Below, one piece after another: positions 11,239 through 22,491 of a stretch of DNA of 64,000 nucleotides (the first letter of the stretch is position 1; each line of letters begins with the position of its first letter). The position numbers were made by a program, and so were the translations under genes. The stretch covers positions 62,001 to 126,000 of the forward strand of contig JBAIAA010000020.1 of the NCBI GenBank assembly GCA_037893245.1, given 5' to 3'. Origin of the DNA: Crossaster papposus (lineage: Eukaryota; Echinodermata; Asteroidea; Velatida; Solasteridae). The notes beneath the pieces were generated by a model that saw nothing but the letters and a program-made list of their open reading frames with translations, did not search any database and was not told the DNA's origin.

Positions 11239-11411
11239 CGATGGTTAGTATTGCATCCAAGGCACTTCCAGCCCCACCCCAACAGACCCGTCCATCGGAG
11301 GTCGGTGCGCCCCAGGAGAGTACTGCCCAGGGGGTATTGAAAAGCCCATCCCCTGCGATCCCAGGTACTACTGTGAGAGGGCGGGGCTGGCCGTGCCTTA
11401 CCTTGAATGCT
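11239..11411 (+). pseudogene. exon of cysteine-rich gene, stop codon plus transposon truncation
   Basis: After acceptor TCTCACAG the exon enters in phase 2, as the previous one requires. The expected GFYC motif reads G-TAG-YC, a stop at 11246-11248. It continues with CAPGEYCPGG, CDPRYYCERAGL and YLEC. The cysteine pattern then ends where a TTAA-family element begins. The exon therefore has two independent breaks. Confidence 0.68.
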
Positions 11412-11539
11412 CGCATTTCCGGCCTTGCTTGCTGCTGACATACATTTCCGAACTTAAACTTAGCGTGTTTATGCGTCATCCGTTTAAAATTTTGGAAATT
11501 TTTTGCGTTTATATACGTCATCCAGCGCGAACTGGTTAA
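11403..11539 (-). repeat. TTAA-flanked MITE family R1, truncated copy in an exon
   Basis: The text GCATTTCCGGCCTTGC... to GCGCGAACTGGTTAA matches the reverse complement of full copies at 48279-48511 and 62465-62701. Only one end (GAACTGG-TTAA) is present. It follows directly on the last cysteine codons of the preceding exon. Confidence 0.65.
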
Positions 11540-11727
11540 AGAGAATAATACAAAATGAATATACACAATTGCATTTCTTTTTGGTAGGTTTTTGAAGGGG
11601 ATTTTTTTTTTTTGGTGTGAAGTTGTTATTTTGCTTACTCTACAAAAGTTATTTACTTTCGAAAGAGACGAACAAAAAAATGAACCCATGTTTAGTTGTA
11701 GGACAAGTAATTTGCAAAATTTTTAAT

Positions 11728-12033
11728 CAGGGGCGGATGCAGGAATTTAGGAATGTGGGGGTCCTAGCCATGGACGGGGTGTGTGTGGGCCTCTCCCAAA
11801 AAATTGTTTTTACAGTAGAAGCTCTGAGGTGCATTCCTGGACATCCTGCCTATTTTTCTTATATATTTTGATCATTTTGATCTATTGGGAATCCTTTACA
11901 AAAAGTATAACGCTGCTCTTTTGCTCTGATATGAAAATACATTAAAAACCAAAAAAAAAATAATAAAAAAAATAATCAAGTCTAAAAATGTGGGGGTCCG
12001 GACCCCAGGACCCCTCCCCTGTATCCGCACCTG
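11728..12033. mobile_element. non-autonomous hAT-like element
   Basis: The ends CAGGGGCGGATGCAGG and (reverse complement of the right end) CAGGTGCGGATACAGGGG are near-identical. The element is flanked by TTAAT on each side (11723-11727 and 12034-12038). The interior is AT-rich and non-coding. Confidence 0.65.
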
Positions 12034-12107
12034 TTAATTCGTTTCGGATTCACAATAATTAGGTTATCAGAAGGTTGACTGGTTCCCGCCTCCATCAGAA
12101 TCGATAA

Positions 12108-13528
12108 CAGGGGCGGATACAGGATTTGTCCAAGGGGGGGGTTTGATGAATACCTTTTTACTGTCTAAGCGGAGCGCCACCATGGGTTGGCGCGCAGCGC
12201 ACCCGACAATTGTTGCTTTAAAAACCCTCCAGATGGCCGTAAATGGCACTTCCCGATTGTTCTAAGCTTCATGTACCCAGGTTGTCCTGGGAAGGTGTCT
12301 TAGGAAAATTTTGTTCCCTGGACGTGGCTTAGATGCAAAAAACAATACTTTTTTCAAACTTTAATTTTTATTCATGTCATGCCTCTATGATCGGTATCGT
12401 AATAAATGTTCAACAACATAACATTCATTCAACATGCATGCTCAAGGTCATGCTGCACCAGTCATTTGTCCATACTCTCAAATAATACTGAGTTGCAAAA
12501 GAGGCGCCTTGGGTTGGCCCTTGTGAACTGCCTCACTATGTCCTGGGTGTTAATTTGCCTCGTCTCTTTATAGTGAATGGCCATCATGGTGAGTCCTCAT
12601 AATCTTTTGGTGGCACGTTTTCACACGTCTCAGAGCGGAGAAGGATCGCTCTGCCTCACATGACCCAACAGGGGAAGTACACCCCACAATAATGAGTTCT
12701 CTGATATTGGGGAAGAGGTCCGCATCAGCATGTGTTAGAGATTCGACCAAGTCTTGTAATAGCTGTTGTCCCTTCTGCTGTTTCTGATCCTGCCAGACGT
12801 TTCTCCACCGTCTGAGTTCTCTCTGAAATGAAACAATTATAATCCTTTCATATAATATAGTAAATTTTGTGGAGCCTCTACCCAATAATTGGCGAACATA
12901 CAATTTGCAATCAAAATTGAATTTCAAATCATTACATCATAATGGTACTTACTCTGAGAGCATCAGGATATGGTAAGTCTTTGTCCTAAAAGTGAAGCTT
13001 GTCCAAAAGTGCATTCAAGTTGTCGTCGGACAGGGTGGCAATCACTAAGGGCAACAGTGACATGACGGACTTCATCCTCTGACTGTCCTCTAAAAATCTA
13101 GCATATACACTAATAATCTGTTTCATTTAGTTCCTGACTGGTATCAGCGATGTACCGGTACCTTTATCTTCGTCTCTGGAATACAATAGTGCAATAATGA
13201 ATGCAAGAGTGCAGCAGACACAAGCACTCTACAGGGCTGGGGACGGGGCAAAACACCAAAACCACCGAAACACACACACAATCCGAGCAGCAGTAAAATA
13301 CCGAAATGGCAATGCACAAACTAGCATATTAACACACCATACGACTAACCACAACAGGCCAGCAAACACCGCACGAAGCAACAACAAAGCATACCACAGA
13401 CAAACATTGACTGAAACATTGGGGGTCCAAAGAGAATAGCCTATGCAAATGATTTAAAAAAAACCAGAAAACTCAAGGGGGGGGGGTTTAAACCCCCAAC
13501 CCCCCCCCCCCCCCTGGATCCGCCACTG
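12108..13528. mobile_element. hAT-like element carrying transposase remnants
   Basis: The left end CAGGGGCGGATACAGG and the right end (reverse complement CAGTGGCGGATCCAGG) match the small element 75 bases upstream. Candidate 5-bp duplications are GATAA and GATAG. It holds the C-terminal part of a hAT transposase on the minus strand and C/G homopolymers near the right end. Confidence 0.6.
12470..13085 (-). pseudogene. hAT transposase C-terminal (dimerisation) region, broken
   Basis: The minus strand encodes LFPNIRELIIVGC, then CEAERSFSALRRVKT around 12660, the hallmark of the hAT dimerisation domain. Downstream, in another frame, come GLTMMAIHYKE and ANPRRLF. Upstream lies an earlier exon with MKSVMSLLPLVIATLSDDN, broken by one stop. 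It is separated by a short intron with GTAAGT donor (about 12950) and CATTTCAG acceptor (about 12828). The RNase-H-like catalytic core is missing. It resembles the ZMYM-type hAT lineage. Confidence 0.7.
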
Positions 13529-13957
13529 GATAGCACAGGGAGCAAGAAACCATTCTACACATACTTTTCTTTACTTCCATCAGATAGTGTTATTTTTTAG
13601 ATAATTTCTCTTTTTGGGTCACATAAACAAACTTTTAGGGACACTAACCAGTCCTAAATTCTGTATGTCTGTACATCCGTATACTATGACCGTTTGTACT
13701 TGTATGAGTTTCTGGGGTCAAAGGCCATGTAGGGGTCATTATAGGTCATTAGAGGTCATTGTTTGTATGTATGTATGTTAAAGTTTCCGGTTATGTCTCG
13801 GAATCAAATGTATAACTTCTACATGCTTTCATGACTTTTGATAACATTTGGATGCAGTGACCGTTGTGGGATAATTGGAGGTCATCATTGAAACAGGTGA
13901 CACTCACAGCACTCACGATCCGAGGATCACTTGTTTTCTGTATTAATCTTAATTTAG
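13529..13957. other. intron
   Basis: It contains a short GGTCATT-rich repeat (about 13690-13760) and no other recognisable feature. Confidence 0.5.
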
Positions 13958-14483
13958 TTTTTACTGCACCTTGGAGGCATCTGTCAGCAACCCCACCAAC
14001 AACGTGACGGGCAACGTCTGTCCCCGGGGCCACTACTGCCCTGTGGGTTCCTGGGAGCCCGCCCCTTGCCCAATTAGCTACTACCTCGACGCCACCGAAC
14101 AAAGCGCTAACACCAGCTGCCAGATCTGCACCAAGGGGATGTACTGCCATTGTGAGGGTCTTCCCACCTCTACGTGTTTCTGCCAGAGGGGCTACTACTG
14201 CCCTGTTGGTCAGATTACGGCCACCCCGGCCGACCACACCTGCCCCCAGGGTCACTTCTGTGGAGAGGGATATGGCGATCCGGAGCCCTGCCCGTCCGGC
14301 ACCTACCAGGACAGAGTGGGACTGCAAGACCTGCCCTGCTGGGCATTACTGTAATGCCACCGTCGGGCCCGTGGTGTGGTACGGATCATACGTCTGCCCA
14401 AGTGGGTATTACTGCCTGAATGGGACAACGTACGCAGAGGAGTTTGCCTGCCCGTACGGAACATTCAACAACCTGACAACCAG
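13958..14483 (+). pseudogene. long exon of cysteine-rich gene with one frameshift
   Basis: The exon enters in phase 2 after TTTAG with FYCTLEAS. It encodes four modules, including CPRGHYCPVGS, CTKGMYCHC, CQRGYYCPVGQ, CPQGHFCGEG and CPSGTYQD. Around 14315-14325 the pattern jumps to another frame (CKTCPAGHYCNAT, CPSGYYCLNGT, CPYGTFNNLT) and ends at a CAG|GTGGGG donor. One small indel accounts for this. The phase at the donor does not match the next exon cleanly, so an exon or part of one may be missing between them. Confidence 0.72.
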
Positions 14484-14570
14484 GTGGGGTTAAACATGCA
14501 AACTCTTTGAGCATTTATCAAATTCGTTGCAAAGTCAACTCGGAACTCATGGTCTCATGTCAAGTCACAA

Positions 14571-14760
14571 TCAGTGCTGTGGTCTAGTTGTCTGGAGCAT
14601 TGAAATTGCAGTCTGTAGGTAAAGCTGCAGGTTGTAGGTTCGAGTCCAGCCTAGGACTACGGTGTGTGTGCCCTTGTACAAGGGACCTTGTCACTCATTG
14701 CTTCTCTCCACCCAAGAGTAAATGGGTACCAGTTCACGTCAAATGAGGTGTATATACGTA
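14571..14760 (+). repeat. tRNA-derived SINE, 3'-truncated
   Basis: It has a promoter-like A box (TGGTCTAGTTGTCTGG) and B box (GGTTCGAGTCC). The body TTGTCACTCATTGCTTCTC...ACCCAAGAGTAAATGGGTACC is shared with the copies at 27014 and 61617. The usual GCGCTATATAA tail is absent. Confidence 0.75.
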
Positions 14761-14761
14761 A

Positions 14762-14924
14762 AGTTTTTCCGGAATTCAAAACGATTCACGGATAAACGCA
14801 ACACAAGGAAGGCTGTAAATATCTGTCCGCAACCAGATCGCAGTGAGCGAGGCTAGAAATATCAGGGTTTCACCCATATGCCGGGTCCTGTCAACGTCAG
14901 AATAATCCTGCGCGAACTGGTTAA
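14762..14924 (+). repeat. TTAA-flanked MITE family R1, diverged copy
   Basis: The right end CGCGAACTGG-TTAA and the inner text GATAAACGCAACAC...GAGCGAGGCTAGAAAT match the R1 consensus. The left terminal repeat is lost. Confidence 0.55.
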
Positions 14925-15511
14925 CTTTTCGACAGTCTGTATTATACACAAACAAACAAAGTACATATTTATTAAGCATCAGACAGGTGCTCAAAGCTAA
15001 TTGGGCCCATGAAACATTCCAAATACCATCTCAGCTCCCAGGTGAGTATAAAGCTCCATGCTGCCATTTTGGCCCAAAGCAGCAATCACTATATTTGCCC
15101 TCACAGGTACCTATTTACTCCTGGAAGGGGAGAAATAATGAGTGGCAAAGTGCCTTGCCTATAGGGCACACACAAACACCCCCCACCCCACATCTTTTCT
15201 ATATATAACCCTAACCCGTTTTTCCTCTAGCGCTCTTTTTCGGAAACTGAAAAACGGATTGTGGACGTGTGCAGGTCCACACACCGTAACCTCTTCCCGC
15301 ATCGTGTGGACCTATATTGTTCGGAGGTCCACAGTGCGTATGCAAGACTAGCTCTCCCCCCAGGCTGGACTCGAACCTACAACCACGAGGCCACGGCACT
15401 TGATATTTGTTGTTAGTTATAAACATTCTATATGCCAATAAATAATTGCCAATCGAGTTTGCAGGATAATACGTTCAGGAAACGTGTGTCATTTTTTTAA
15501 AACCATACTAG
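14925..15511. other. intron with SINE head fragment
   Basis: On the minus strand, about 15345-15405 shows a SINE-type A box (GTGCCGTGGCCTCG) directly followed by a B box (GGTTCGAGTCC). It is a shortened tRNA-like head. The rest is unremarkable. Confidence 0.45.
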
Positions 15512-15649
15512 GCTTGATGAGTCAAGGTGACTGCACCTCATGTCTGCCTGGGATGGCATGCGACGAGTCTGGCTTGGTCTATCCCGTCGGGCCCTGCGAG
15601 GCTGGGTACTACTGCAGGAAAGGTGCCAACATTACCACGCCCATGGATG
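15512..15649 (+). CDS. exon of cysteine-rich gene (intact)
   Basis: The exon is bounded by CATACTAG and GATG|GTATGA. It encodes CTSCLPGMACDESG, GPCEAGYYCRKGANIT and is open to the donor. It leaves in phase 1, matching the next exon. The ACDESG segment replaces the usual YC, a mild departure from the module. Confidence 0.7.
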
Positions 15650-16229
15650 GTATGAATACTCTCATATAATATTGGATTTTGGGGCGGGGGATATAAGAAT
15701 ATACTACAGCAAATATCTACAAAATCAAAGAATAGAAATTATAAATCAGCACATTCCACGTAGTTACAAAGTGTAAGGCTGCGTCTGAATTTCTTGGCTA
15801 CTGTTTAGGTCTACAACAATTACGCGTGAGCAGGCTTACAATAGATGTAGCCGTAGTTCTGTAAGCCTGTAAGTTCTGTAAGCCAGAAATAACCTGAGAT
15901 GATGTTACTACATTCAAACACCCCTAATTCATTATACATCGATTGGATGAGGGCTTTGCATAATTACCCCAATTCATTGTTTTGGTTTTAAGTCAAAATT
16001 TGCCAAATTTGGTTAAATAACGAACAGCATATAAATACTCAAGTTGGGAATTTTCTCTTTGTTTTGTTACGCTCACTTTCTATTTGCATGTTTTTATTAT
16101 TCATTTATTCATAGAAGTGACTAAATAATCAATATCCTGATGGTTACTGAGGACTGTTTTCTCAGATGAACCCGTGCATTATTTATCGTGCATTATTCAA
16201 TATTTATAAGTTATTCCTGATTTCACCAG
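15650..16229. other. intron
   Basis: AT-rich; nothing recognisable. Confidence 0.5.
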
Positions 16230-16380
16230 GCCTCCTGAACGATGAGTGCCCTGCTGGTTACTACTGCATGGCGGGCAACGTGGAACCAGACGCCTGCCCA
16301 GAGGTTCAGCCCGGTCACCAGGCTGAAGATGGTTGAGGAGTGCCTCAGTTGCACGGCCGGTAACTTCTGCAATTCAACAG
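16230..16380 (+). pseudogene. exon of cysteine-rich gene with frameshift, last before the virus-like insertion
   Basis: Acceptor TTCACCAG and donor ACAG|GTGAGA bound 151 nt, one base off a multiple of three. ECPAGYYCMAGN and CPEVQPGHQAED read in one frame, ECLSCTAGNFCNSTG in another, with the shift near 16331. Phase 1 at the donor matches the exon at 48679, so these two exons are separated by about 32 kb of intron filled by the virus-like element. Confidence 0.7.
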
Positions 16381-16592
16381 GTGAGAAAGCTAGTCAGATG
16401 TTCGGTGGATGGTCCCGTATTTGGATGTTTGGTTTATCCGGCCCAGAGTCAAAGGGTATGCAGAAAGGGGTCAAGCCACCGTAGACCATTATTTTGTTGA
16501 TTGGGCATTTCTATCGTTTGACGCAGCAAAAGTACCCAAAATTTAAAGACAGGTCCTTGACAACTAAACCTGATGAATTGTTATCTCTGTGA
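16381..16592. other. intron/left flank of virus-like element
   Basis: No terminal inverted repeat matching the right side (48.05 kb onward) could be found by eye, so the left limit of the virus-like element is unknown within this stretch. Confidence 0.4.
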
Positions 16593-19500
16593 ATGCTTTA
16601 TCTTCCGAGAGTAGTAGATTTTCAAGTACATAGAGCTTTTAGTAACAGTTATAGAAACTTGGAGTTAAAGCCTAGATTGTTTAACAATGACGTAGAGCAA
16701 TTATTTAATACGCACATGCGGCAGATTGAAAAAATTGTTGTGTCAGAGCTGAGAAATGTATCGGCCATAAAAGTTCAGTTAGGATTTAAAGCGGAATACG
16801 ATTAAGAAAATCAAGACGGCTTAGTAGAAACCAGCGCTTTTACCTTTTTTAGTAAAAAGCTAGTTGTTTTAAACGAGAGTCAGATAAAAGAAATTGTCAA
16901 AGATACTAGTCAAGGATCGGGTTGAAAACTCGTTAGGATACTCTTTTATATCAACATCGACCGCTATAGACCTATGAGCGGCAGTTTTTATATAAAATTA
17001 CCGACTTTTTTATTAAACAAAAAAGCTTTTATTAACGTCAGAAACAAAGACAACGAATGTTTACGGTGGTGTTTGAGAGCCGCTCTCGGCAAGTATACCG
17101 ACGAAATAAAACAACGAGTAAATACAAACCCGATTTTAAAGTCCACGAAGACAGGCCGTCAGTTTATGATAAAAACGATGGATTAAATTTTAAAGACGTA
17201 GACTTTCCTACTCCAATCAATCAAATAGAAAAGATAGAGAGATAAAACAATCTGAGTACGAAGAGGCTAAAGTACGACCGTTATATTTATCTAAAAACGC
17301 CAACGACCCCGCAGCCATAAATCTGTTGTTGTTTTCCTCGGACGACAAGAATCACTATTATTGGATAAAACATATATCTAGAATATGTTTGAACCAAACG
17401 ATACACAAGCATGAAACATACATTTGTTTTAGATGTTTGGCGCACTACAACTCACGAGACAAGTTTGACAGGCATACGCAAGAAGGCGAGGGAATAGATA
17501 TGCCACCATCTAAGGTCGTCTTTCCAAAAGGTTTTAACGACGACCCTCCGATATTAAAATTTAAAAATCTAAAGTTTACGCAAGACGCGCCTTTTGTCAT
17601 TTATGCCGACTTTGAATCGATATTAAAAAAATTTAAGCCTCAAGAGGCAAACACGCAGAAGACTCAAGTTCACAAATCTTGCGGTTATTCGTTGATCGCT
17701 TTAAGGTACGACGGTAAACTTGAATTTCAAGAGACCTATAGAGGAAAAGACGCCATGACTAAATTCATAGACTCGACGTTGCGTTTAAGATACGAGTTTA
17801 ATCAAGTTTTTAAAAACCCCAAGCTCATAGACTTTACATCGCGAGACAACATCGATCACCAAAACACGAGTACGTGTTGGATTTGCGAAAAGTCAATATA
17901 TCCTAATTAATCCTCAAACTGTCAGTGCCCGCTTCCGAAAGAACCGAAGACTAACGAAGAAAAGAAAGAATGTTGTTACGTATAAACAAAAAGGGATTTA
18001 AAGAGTCAAAGTGTATCGAGTGTAAAAAGCGTATCAACAAATTTAGAAAGGTGAGAGATTACTGTCACATCACGGGTAGATACAGGGGAGCCGATCACGC
18101 TTATTGCAATCAAAAACTGCAGGTGGTATTGGATAAAACTCAGATACCCGTCATCTTTCACAATTACAAAAATTACGACGCTCATTTAATCAAGCAAGGT
18201 TTGTACGAGACTAAAGAAAATATCGATTTTATTTCCAGCAACTCGGAAAAATACATTTCGTTTTCGATCGGTAATCTGAGATTTATAGACTCGTTTAAAT
18301 TTATGTCGACGTCGTTGGATAAACTAGTCAACGCGTGTCCAAAAGAGGCATTTACTCTACTCAAAGAACGCTATAAAGACCAAAATGTCGACCTGCTCTT
18401 ACAAAAAGGTATTTACCCGTACGAGTATATGGACTTGTTCGATAAGTTTGAAGAGATCGACCTACCACCCATCGACGAGTTTTGCAGCAGCCTCAAAGAC
18501 TAGAATATCTCGCAAGACGATTATTCTAGGGCTCAACAAGTGTGGGTCGAATTTAACGTCAAAAACTTGGGTGAATATCACGACTTGTACGTCACCACCG
18601 ACGCGTTACTTTTGGCAGGTGTGTTTGAAAATTTTAGAAAAGTGTGTAAAAAGAACTACAAGTTAGACCCCGCTAACTATTACACCTCTCCTGGGTTGTC
18701 GTGGGACCCGTTGTTAAAACACTCGGACGTCGAGCTCGAGTTGTTGACCGATGTGGACAAACACTTGTTTTTTGAAAAAGCAAAAAGAGGACTATCAAGC
18801 GTGGGTGGTGCTAGGCACTATAAAGCAAACAATAAATATCTTTCCGACTACGATCCAGACAAACCATCGACTTACATCATGTATCTCGACGCCATCAATT
18901 TGTATGGTTGGGCCATGAGTCAATATTTACCTTACGCCGATCTTAAATGTGCAAAACCCAAAAACTTCACGACGGAACGCATTATGTCAATCTCAGAAAC
19001 GGCCAACGTAGGGTGTCTCTTAGAGGTAGACTTGGATTATCCCAACGCTTTGCAAGATTGGCACAATGATTATCCGCTGGCCCTCAAAAATATCAAAGTA
19101 CCCAAAGAGTGGTTGTCCGAGTTTTAACTGGGGTTGTTGGCGTATTACAATTTAAGCAAGTGCCTTGGATGAAATCTTACATCGACAAAAACGCCCAACT
19201 CAGAACTCACGCAACGTCTGACTTTGAAAAGGACTTTTTTAAGCTCATGAACAACAGCATATTTGGAAAGACGATGGAAAAAGGGGAAAATAGAACAGAG
19301 GCGTTTTTACTTAGAAGCGACCAAGTTTCTAAATATCAAGCGTTGTCGCGTAAACCGAGCTATAAACATACGACGATTTTTACCGATTGCAATCTAGCGT
19401 TTATCGAAATGTAAAAGACCAAGACGTTATTAAACAAACCTATTTATGCGGGGGTTAGTATTTTAGACCTCTCAAAAACTCTCATGTACGACTTTTATTA

Positions 19501-20054
19501 CAACCGCCTCAAAGAAACCTATGGAGACCGAACAGGGTTTACCGACACAGACAGTCTACTCTTGAGCGTTGAAACGGATGACGTTTACGAAGATATGAAA
19601 AAAGACTCCGACTCGTACGACTTGTCAAACTATCCCACCGATCACCCTTTGTACGACCGCGTCAACAAAAAGGTAATAGGTAAATTTAAAGACGAATTTG
19701 GTGGAAAAACCAGTCAGCCAATGCGTTTGCTTAAGGCCAAAGATGTACTCAATTTTAATGACGGACGGCTTTGAGCTTAAAAAAAGCCAAGGGAGTAACC
19801 AAAGCAGTCACCGACCAAAAATTAAGTCACGAGCGTTATCTCGACTGTCTAAAAAAAAAGATTCTCAAAGCGATAAGATGACGTACATCAGATCTAAAAA
19901 TCACGCGTTACACACCATAACTCAAAACAAACTGTCGTTGAGTCCTCTGGACACAAAGCTATATATACTACAGGATGGAACGTCTACTCTAGCTTTTGGC
20001 CACTATAAACTTGGAGGTAACTCGGTGTCCGGTGAAACGACTTGTAGCTCTTGA
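16593..20054 (+). pseudogene. family B DNA polymerase of the virus-like element, broken
   Basis: The pieces line up over about 3.4 kb, the usual length of a Polinton polymerase gene. A C2H2-like knuckle (CFRC) is near 17430. The exonuclease motifs follow: YADFES at about 17608, HNYKNYDAH near 18177 and YVTTDALLLA near 18600. The polymerase motifs are YLDAINLYGWAM near 18888 (A), KLMNNSIFGKTME at 19241 (B) and GFTDTDSLL at 19541 (C). Between them the frame is interrupted by stops near 16803, 17243, 17908, 18501, 19125 and 19412 and by several frame changes. It cannot make an active enzyme. Its 3' end overlaps the convergent integrase gene. Confidence 0.88.
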
Positions 20055-20992
20055 CTAACGAAACTTCGATTGGGACCTTTTTTGAGATAGTAAAGAGTGG
20101 GTTGGTTGGGGTCTTTGATCACGCGATCTAAATCAAAAACCTTGAGACTCCAGATAGGGTCGGTCGCTCTCCTCCCTCTAACTCACTGGGTGCGTAAAGA
20201 TATCTAAAACGATCGCCTTTTTTAAACAACTCTTTTTCTACCTCGTCCGCGGAAGAACTGATTTGACGAACTTGTGTTTCTTGCATCGCCCGCCTGGGAG
20301 TGAGTGGCTCGTAGTCTTCCGTCGTTATCGATCTGGTGGTTTCGTCGTTTAACGCCTTAATTACGTCGGGTAATCTTTTAACCCAGAGTCGCGATCTCTC
20401 CGTCGGATTAATGATTTCTTTGGCGTATTGATGGCCAAACAATCTCTCCGCCAAAGTCCTGTTAAATCTTTCGACGGTACCCTGCGCTCTGTGGTTGCCC
20501 GGTTCTCCCACTTGTATCGCGACATTTTTCCTTGACATCATTTTTTTAAATTTCCCGTGAAATTCTTTACCCGCGTCTACTTTTAAAACCTTTGGCCAAG
20601 TCAAAGGCGACCTAGCGTAAACTCGAATCAAAGCGTCGGCCACTTGGGTACTCGTCTTGTTGGTCAAAGGTTCGGCCTCCTTAAAACGCGTGGCCACGTC
20701 AACGACCGTCATCGCGTACTTAGACTTGTTATTTTTACCCTTCAATAAAGTCGGTACAAAATAATATATCTGATGCATTTCGTTGGGAATACCCATGAAC
20801 TTGTTCAAACTCGTAGGTCGAGGAATATACGTAGGAGGCGGTAAATAAATTTGCCACAACGCTTGTTTTTTTAACCAGTTTCTGGTTTCTTCTTTGGACG
20901 CGCCCGTTTTTTTTAGCTAATTTTACAACAGTGCCCTCACCCTTCCAATAACCGACGGGGCTATAATACACTTTTTTAAACTTTGTTTCCAT
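20003..20992 (-). pseudogene. DD35E integrase of the virus-like element, frameshifted
   Basis: A retroviral-type integrase core is well preserved. The catalytic acidic residues lie in TVVDVATRF (codon ending near 20700), KVDAGKEFHG (near 20577) and GTVERFNRTLAERL (near 20472), with 35 residues between the last two. The N-terminal part (YYSPVGYWKG) is in another frame, separated by a T-run indel near 20905. The C-terminal part (TLYYLKKGPN...) is again in another frame beyond about 20150. Integrases of this family insert the element with its terminal repeats. The gene is convergent with the polymerase and overlaps its end. Confidence 0.85.
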
Positions 20993-21010
20993 TGTATTTA
21001 ACTAAACAAC

Positions 21011-21416
21011 TTATAACAACTTATAAACTAAAAAACCTACCAACGCCGTTCCTCCCAAAACAAACGCCAACTCGCCGGTCTTTTGATCTTCGCTAGGTGC
21101 GTACAAATCGGCGAGAGTGGGCTCGTGCTGTGTAGATTGGTACTCGTAGATCTTCGCGAGTAACCGAGTTGTATTCTCTGAGAGCCTCGTCTATACTTTT
21201 AAAAGTCTTTTGAGCCTTCGCTTGTTTTTTGAGTCGATCGTTTAACCAATCGAGATGCTTTGTCCGAGATGTTTTGTTTTTCGCCGTCGTCAGTTTTTCT
21301 AAAGCTAAGTCGTGTCTCTTGCGCTCTCCGTCTTGTTTAACGCTCGAAAAATTTGATCCCGTGAAAGCTAAAGAGTTAAATATAGCGCCTCCGACCATAA
21401 TAGCGATGCTAGCCAT
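21011..21416 (-). pseudogene. small C-terminally anchored protein of the virus-like element
   Basis: The N-terminus has a hydrophobic stretch (IAIMVGGAIFNSLAF), then a long basic, helical region (RKRHDLALEKLTTAKNK...LKKQAKAQKTF). After a frameshift near 21150 the frame continues with LADLYAPSEDQKTGE and a hydrophobic tail GGTALVGFLVYKLL. I recall similar unnamed proteins next to this integrase in cnidarian elements. The function is unknown; a virion membrane or scaffold role is only a guess. Confidence 0.6.
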
Positions 21417-21659
21417 ATTTTAAAAGAAAAAAACAAAAATACACTTAGATTTCATCGTTAACTTACAGCAAAAACCCCAACTCTCAGACTCTTACACCCC
21501 CAGCGATAACCAAATAGAACGAGAACTCGAGTTTGTTGCGAGATACCTAGCTTATATATTTTTCTAAGTGGATTCCTAAATCTAAAAAATAATGAGACAT
21601 ATTTTCTAATACACATAAGACATTTTAATTAAAGTCTTTTATAATAAAGACAACTAAAA

Positions 21660-22130
21660 ATGATTAGCGGCATAAACAAAACGGTTGTAGAAAATATATC
21701 GAGACTGAAAGAACAAGCACAAAAACAAGCTAAAAATTACTCGAGACTGATCGAACAAGATAAAAATATATCGAGAATGAAAGAACAAGCACAAGAACAA
21801 GCACAAGAACAAGCTAACAGGCTGGACTTAGATTTCAAGAGTCTAGAGATTGTAGTGAAGGCGGTCGACCGCGGTTTTTTTATGGTTATTTTTGCGGATA
21901 TATTACCCGCCGTTACTCGAGACTGATCGAACAAGATAAAAATATATCGAGAATGAAAGAACAATCACAAGAACAATCACAAGAACAATCACAAGAACAA
22001 GCTAACAGGCTGGACTTAGATTTCAAGAGTCTAGAGATTGTAGTGAACGCGGTCGACCGCGGTTCTTTTATGGTTATTTTTGCGGATATATTCACCCATT
22101 ATAGGTTACCCGCCGTTACAACGGATGAGC
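21660..22130 (+). pseudogene. 5' part of split virus-like gene A (unknown function)
   Basis: The frame opens at an ATG with a Gln/Lys-rich helix (EQAQEQANRLDLDFKSLEIVV). It continues with VFAD-like text (MVIFADIFTHYR) and LPAVTTDEL, where the 17.2-kb insertion begins. The 3' part resumes at 39353 after a 9-bp duplication. The 5' part contains an internal tandem duplication that changes the frame. The start choice is tentative. Confidence 0.65.
21737..22121 (+). repeat. tandem duplication of about 175 bp inside gene A
   Basis: The segment starting TTACTCGAGACTGATCGAAC occurs at 21737 and again at 21913 and is nearly identical over its length. The first copy lacks CACCCATTATAGG. In the second, ACAAGCACAAG units read ACAATCACAAG. 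It also contains a (CAAGAACAAG)n-like short repeat. Confidence 0.8.
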
Positions 22131-22250
22131 TAGTCTTGGTCAAGACCAAGCTAGCCTGTTCATTTGTTCCGCGGCGCGCCGTCCGTATTATCTGGGCTTA
22201 TTTAGGGCGCCCTTAATTATCGCCAGATTCCTGGATCTTTTCCTCTAACT
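22131..22250 (+). repeat. left terminal inverted repeat of the 17.2-kb element
   Basis: The repeat contains sub-palindromes: CTTGGTC-AA-GACCAAG at the very end, GGCGCGCC, and GGGCGCCC. It pairs with 39233-39352. Confidence 0.92.
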
Positions 22251-22427
22251 TGGTATTGGCGCATCGATCACGTAAACCCGGAAAATTTCGAGGACATTCC
22301 AAGCATAGCTCAAATAGCTACTCGCCCCCGCATGCGCACTAAGTCGTTTTTGCTTAATGTAGTGTTCGATTATTATAGTCTGGTTCCCAGACCAAATATT
22401 TCTGACTATTTGTGATTTTTCATTTAT

Positions 22428-22486
22428 TATTTGCACTGCGGCGAGTGAGGGCGCAAGATAAGATACTGTCAGTGTTAAGTCTGGTT
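22428..22486 (+). repeat. 59-bp direct repeat, copy 1 (copy 2 at 37384-37442)
   Basis: The segment starting TATTTGCACTGCGGCGAGTG is identical at both places, 15 kb apart within the same element. After the shared block the sequences diverge abruptly. Confidence 0.9.
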
Positions 22487-22491
22487 TCGTC

